Source of the DNA: Chloroflexota bacterium
GTDB lineage: Bacteria; Chloroflexota; Dehalococcoidia; UBA1151
Direction of reading: 5' to 3'
Length of the DNA: 14,583 bases
Assembly (NCBI GenBank): GCA_022561735.1
Contig: JADFQR010000004.1
Coordinates: forward strand, 1 to 14,583
Position numbers and translations under genes: made by a program. The notes below the pieces were generated by a model, which was not told the origin of the DNA, did no database searches, and saw nothing but the letters and a program-made list of their open reading frames with translations. Positions 13,605-14,583 of the stretch are shown here, piece after piece. Each line of letters starts with the position of its first letter. Within the stretch, counting starts at the first letter, position 1.

Positions 13605-14420
13605 ATGTCCTGCCCTCACTGCCTATCGACGTCAGTCACTAAACGGAAGCGCCGCACCTCACTCGGCTACCTGACCTTCTCCTGCCGGACTTGCCGACGT
13701 CGATTCAATGAACGGACCGGTTCGCCCTTCAACGATCTCCAGTTCCCCACCGATGTCGTGTTGCTCGCCGTCCTCTGGCATCTGCGTTACAAGCTTGGGT
13801 TTCGCGATGTAGCGGAACTCCTCCTGCAGCGCGGCATCGAGGTCAGCCACGAAACCATCCGTGTCTGGGAGTTCCGCTTTGCGCCCCTGGTAAGTCAGAA
13901 TCTGCGCGCCAGGCGACGCGGTAAGTCCGGCCGCTCCTGGTACCTGGACGAAACCTACGTGAAAGTCGGCGGCCGCTGGTGCTACCTCTACAGGGCGATT
14001 GATCGAGATGGAAACCTCCTGGATACCATGCTCAGCGAGCGCCGTGACCGAGAGGCGGCACGGCGCTTCTTGCGCCGGTTACTTGAAGGTGCCGCACAGA
14101 AGCCGCTACGCCTGACGACCGACCGACACCCTGCCTACAGGAAGGCGATTCGCTGGATCGTGGGCCGAAAGGTCCTGCACCGGCAGAATCGGTACCTGAA
14201 CAACCGGATCGAGCAGAACCACAGGCCGATCAAGCAGCGCTACTACCCGATGTTAGGTTTCAAACGGTTCGATTCGGCCAGCCGATTCTGTACGGCTTTC
14301 GACGAACTACGCCATTACCTGAGAATCCGGCCGACTGGTGGCGAACCGGTGACATCATCTAGACGACGAGAGATATTCGCCACTCGGTGGTCAACCCTGA
14401 TGGCCGAGCTGGCTGGCTGA
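13605..14420 (+). CDS. IS6-family-like DDE transposase
   Basis: A 271-residue transposase that catalyses replicative movement of the surrounding IS. The N-terminal zinc ribbon has CPHC (Cys3, Cys6) and CRTC (Cys27, Cys30). A helix-turn-helix-like region lies near residues 60-95 (FRDVAELLLQRGIEVSHETI). The catalytic triad is visible as Asp115 in WYLDETYVKVGG, Asp173 in TTDRHPAY and Glu203 in NNRIEQNHRPIK, followed by the IS6-type YYPMLGFK segment. IS26-like members are about 234 residues; the extra length here is mainly the N-terminal zinc ribbon and a short C-terminal extension. A GAGGAG Shine-Dalgarno (13593-13598) is 6 nt before the ATG. The gene looks intact, so the element may be active. 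Confidence 0.93.
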   Translation: MSCPHCLSTSVTKRKRRTSLGYLTFSCRTCRRRFNERTGSPFNDLQFPTDVVLLAVLWHLRYKLGFRDVAELLLQRGIEVSHETIRVWEFRFAPLVSQNLRARRRGKSGRSWYLDETYVKVGGRWCYLYRAIDRDGNLLDTMLSERRDREAARRFLRRLLEGAAQKPLRLTTDRHPAYRKAIRWIVGRKVLHRQNRYLNNRIEQNHRPIKQRYYPMLGFKRFDSASRFCTAFDELRHYLRIRPTGGEPVTSSRRREIFATRWSTLMAELAG

Positions 14421-14468
14421 TCGCTCAACCGCTTACTGGGCCTATTCGTCTCCGTGACGGGTGGAGCC

Positions 14469-14486
14469 CTGAGATCTGACAGAACC
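14469..14486 (-). repeat. IS right terminal inverted repeat
   Basis: Reverse complement reads GGTTCTGTCAGATCTCAG, one mismatch from the left end. It lies 48 bp after the transposase stop. Confidence 0.88.
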
Positions 14487-14583
14487 GTTCAAGTCGTGAT
14501 ACGAGCGCGGCGGTTTCGGGCGTGCATTGATCCATGCGTACGACGCGTGGGACGCGGCCATGCCGGGCCGGCCGGCGTCAACC
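14487..14583. other. Right-edge fragment beyond the IS
   Basis: 97 bp of GC-rich DNA after the IS. One frame is open on each strand, but the piece is too short to decide whether it belongs to a gene interrupted by the IS. Confidence 0.4.

Larger units (their letters stand above)
13541..14486 (+). mobile_element. IS6-family-like insertion sequence, 946 bp
   Basis: Bounded by inverted repeats GGTTCTGTCAGAACTCAG (13541-13558) and the reverse complement of GGTTCTGTCAGATCTCAG (14469-14486), 17 of 18 identical. It contains one DDE transposase gene. The size and single-gene layout fit the IS6/IS26 type. The flanking 8-mers (CCTGAGGG on the left, GTTCAAGT on the right) differ, so no target duplication is seen. 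Confidence 0.88.

Overview
Most of the window is high-GC bacterial DNA (GC-rich by eye, strong third-position G/C). A COG3618-type amidohydrolase, an HGL-type beta-propeller protein, a fused double ABC exporter, and several families of short intergenic repeats (CCCTTCGAG..CCTCAGGG, TCTCCCTCACCC..GGGAGAGGG, GTAGGGG..CCCCTAC) together suggest Chloroflexota, perhaps a Dehalococcoidia/SAR202-like lineage. That assignment is inference: there is no rRNA or marker gene here.

Layout. (1) 1-2476, minus strand: a beta-propeller protein, an amidohydrolase, then an open frame that runs off the left edge. That frame begins like an ABC ATPase (position 520) but turns into AT-richer, charged, unrelated sequence near position 443. 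The gap between propeller and amidohydrolase carries two copies of a 49-bp repeat and a hairpin repeat. (2) 2974-9744, plus strand: a NYN-domain nuclease-like protein with a long basic low-complexity tail, an MFS transporter behind a structured leader, and a 1273-residue ABC exporter with two complete TMD-NBD halves. The linkers of the exporter contain recognisable copies of the same repeats. (3) 9745-9977: convergent intergenic region with two hairpins. (4) 9978-13271: a mobile-looking segment with a large serine recombinase and a small unknown gene on the minus strand, and divergently a 405-residue unknown protein built of two tandem 121-residue units. A 15-bp motif occurs in opposite orientations on either side of that last gene. 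(5) 13541-14486: an IS6-family-like insertion sequence with 18-bp terminal inverted repeats but no flanking target duplication.

Regions 1 and 2 look like host chromosome (catabolism, efflux, RNA metabolism); regions 4 and 5 look like acquired DNA. The best candidate for something undescribed is the recombinase / small ORF / duplicated-protein segment. The best-supported oddity is the spread of intergenic repeats into protein-coding linkers.
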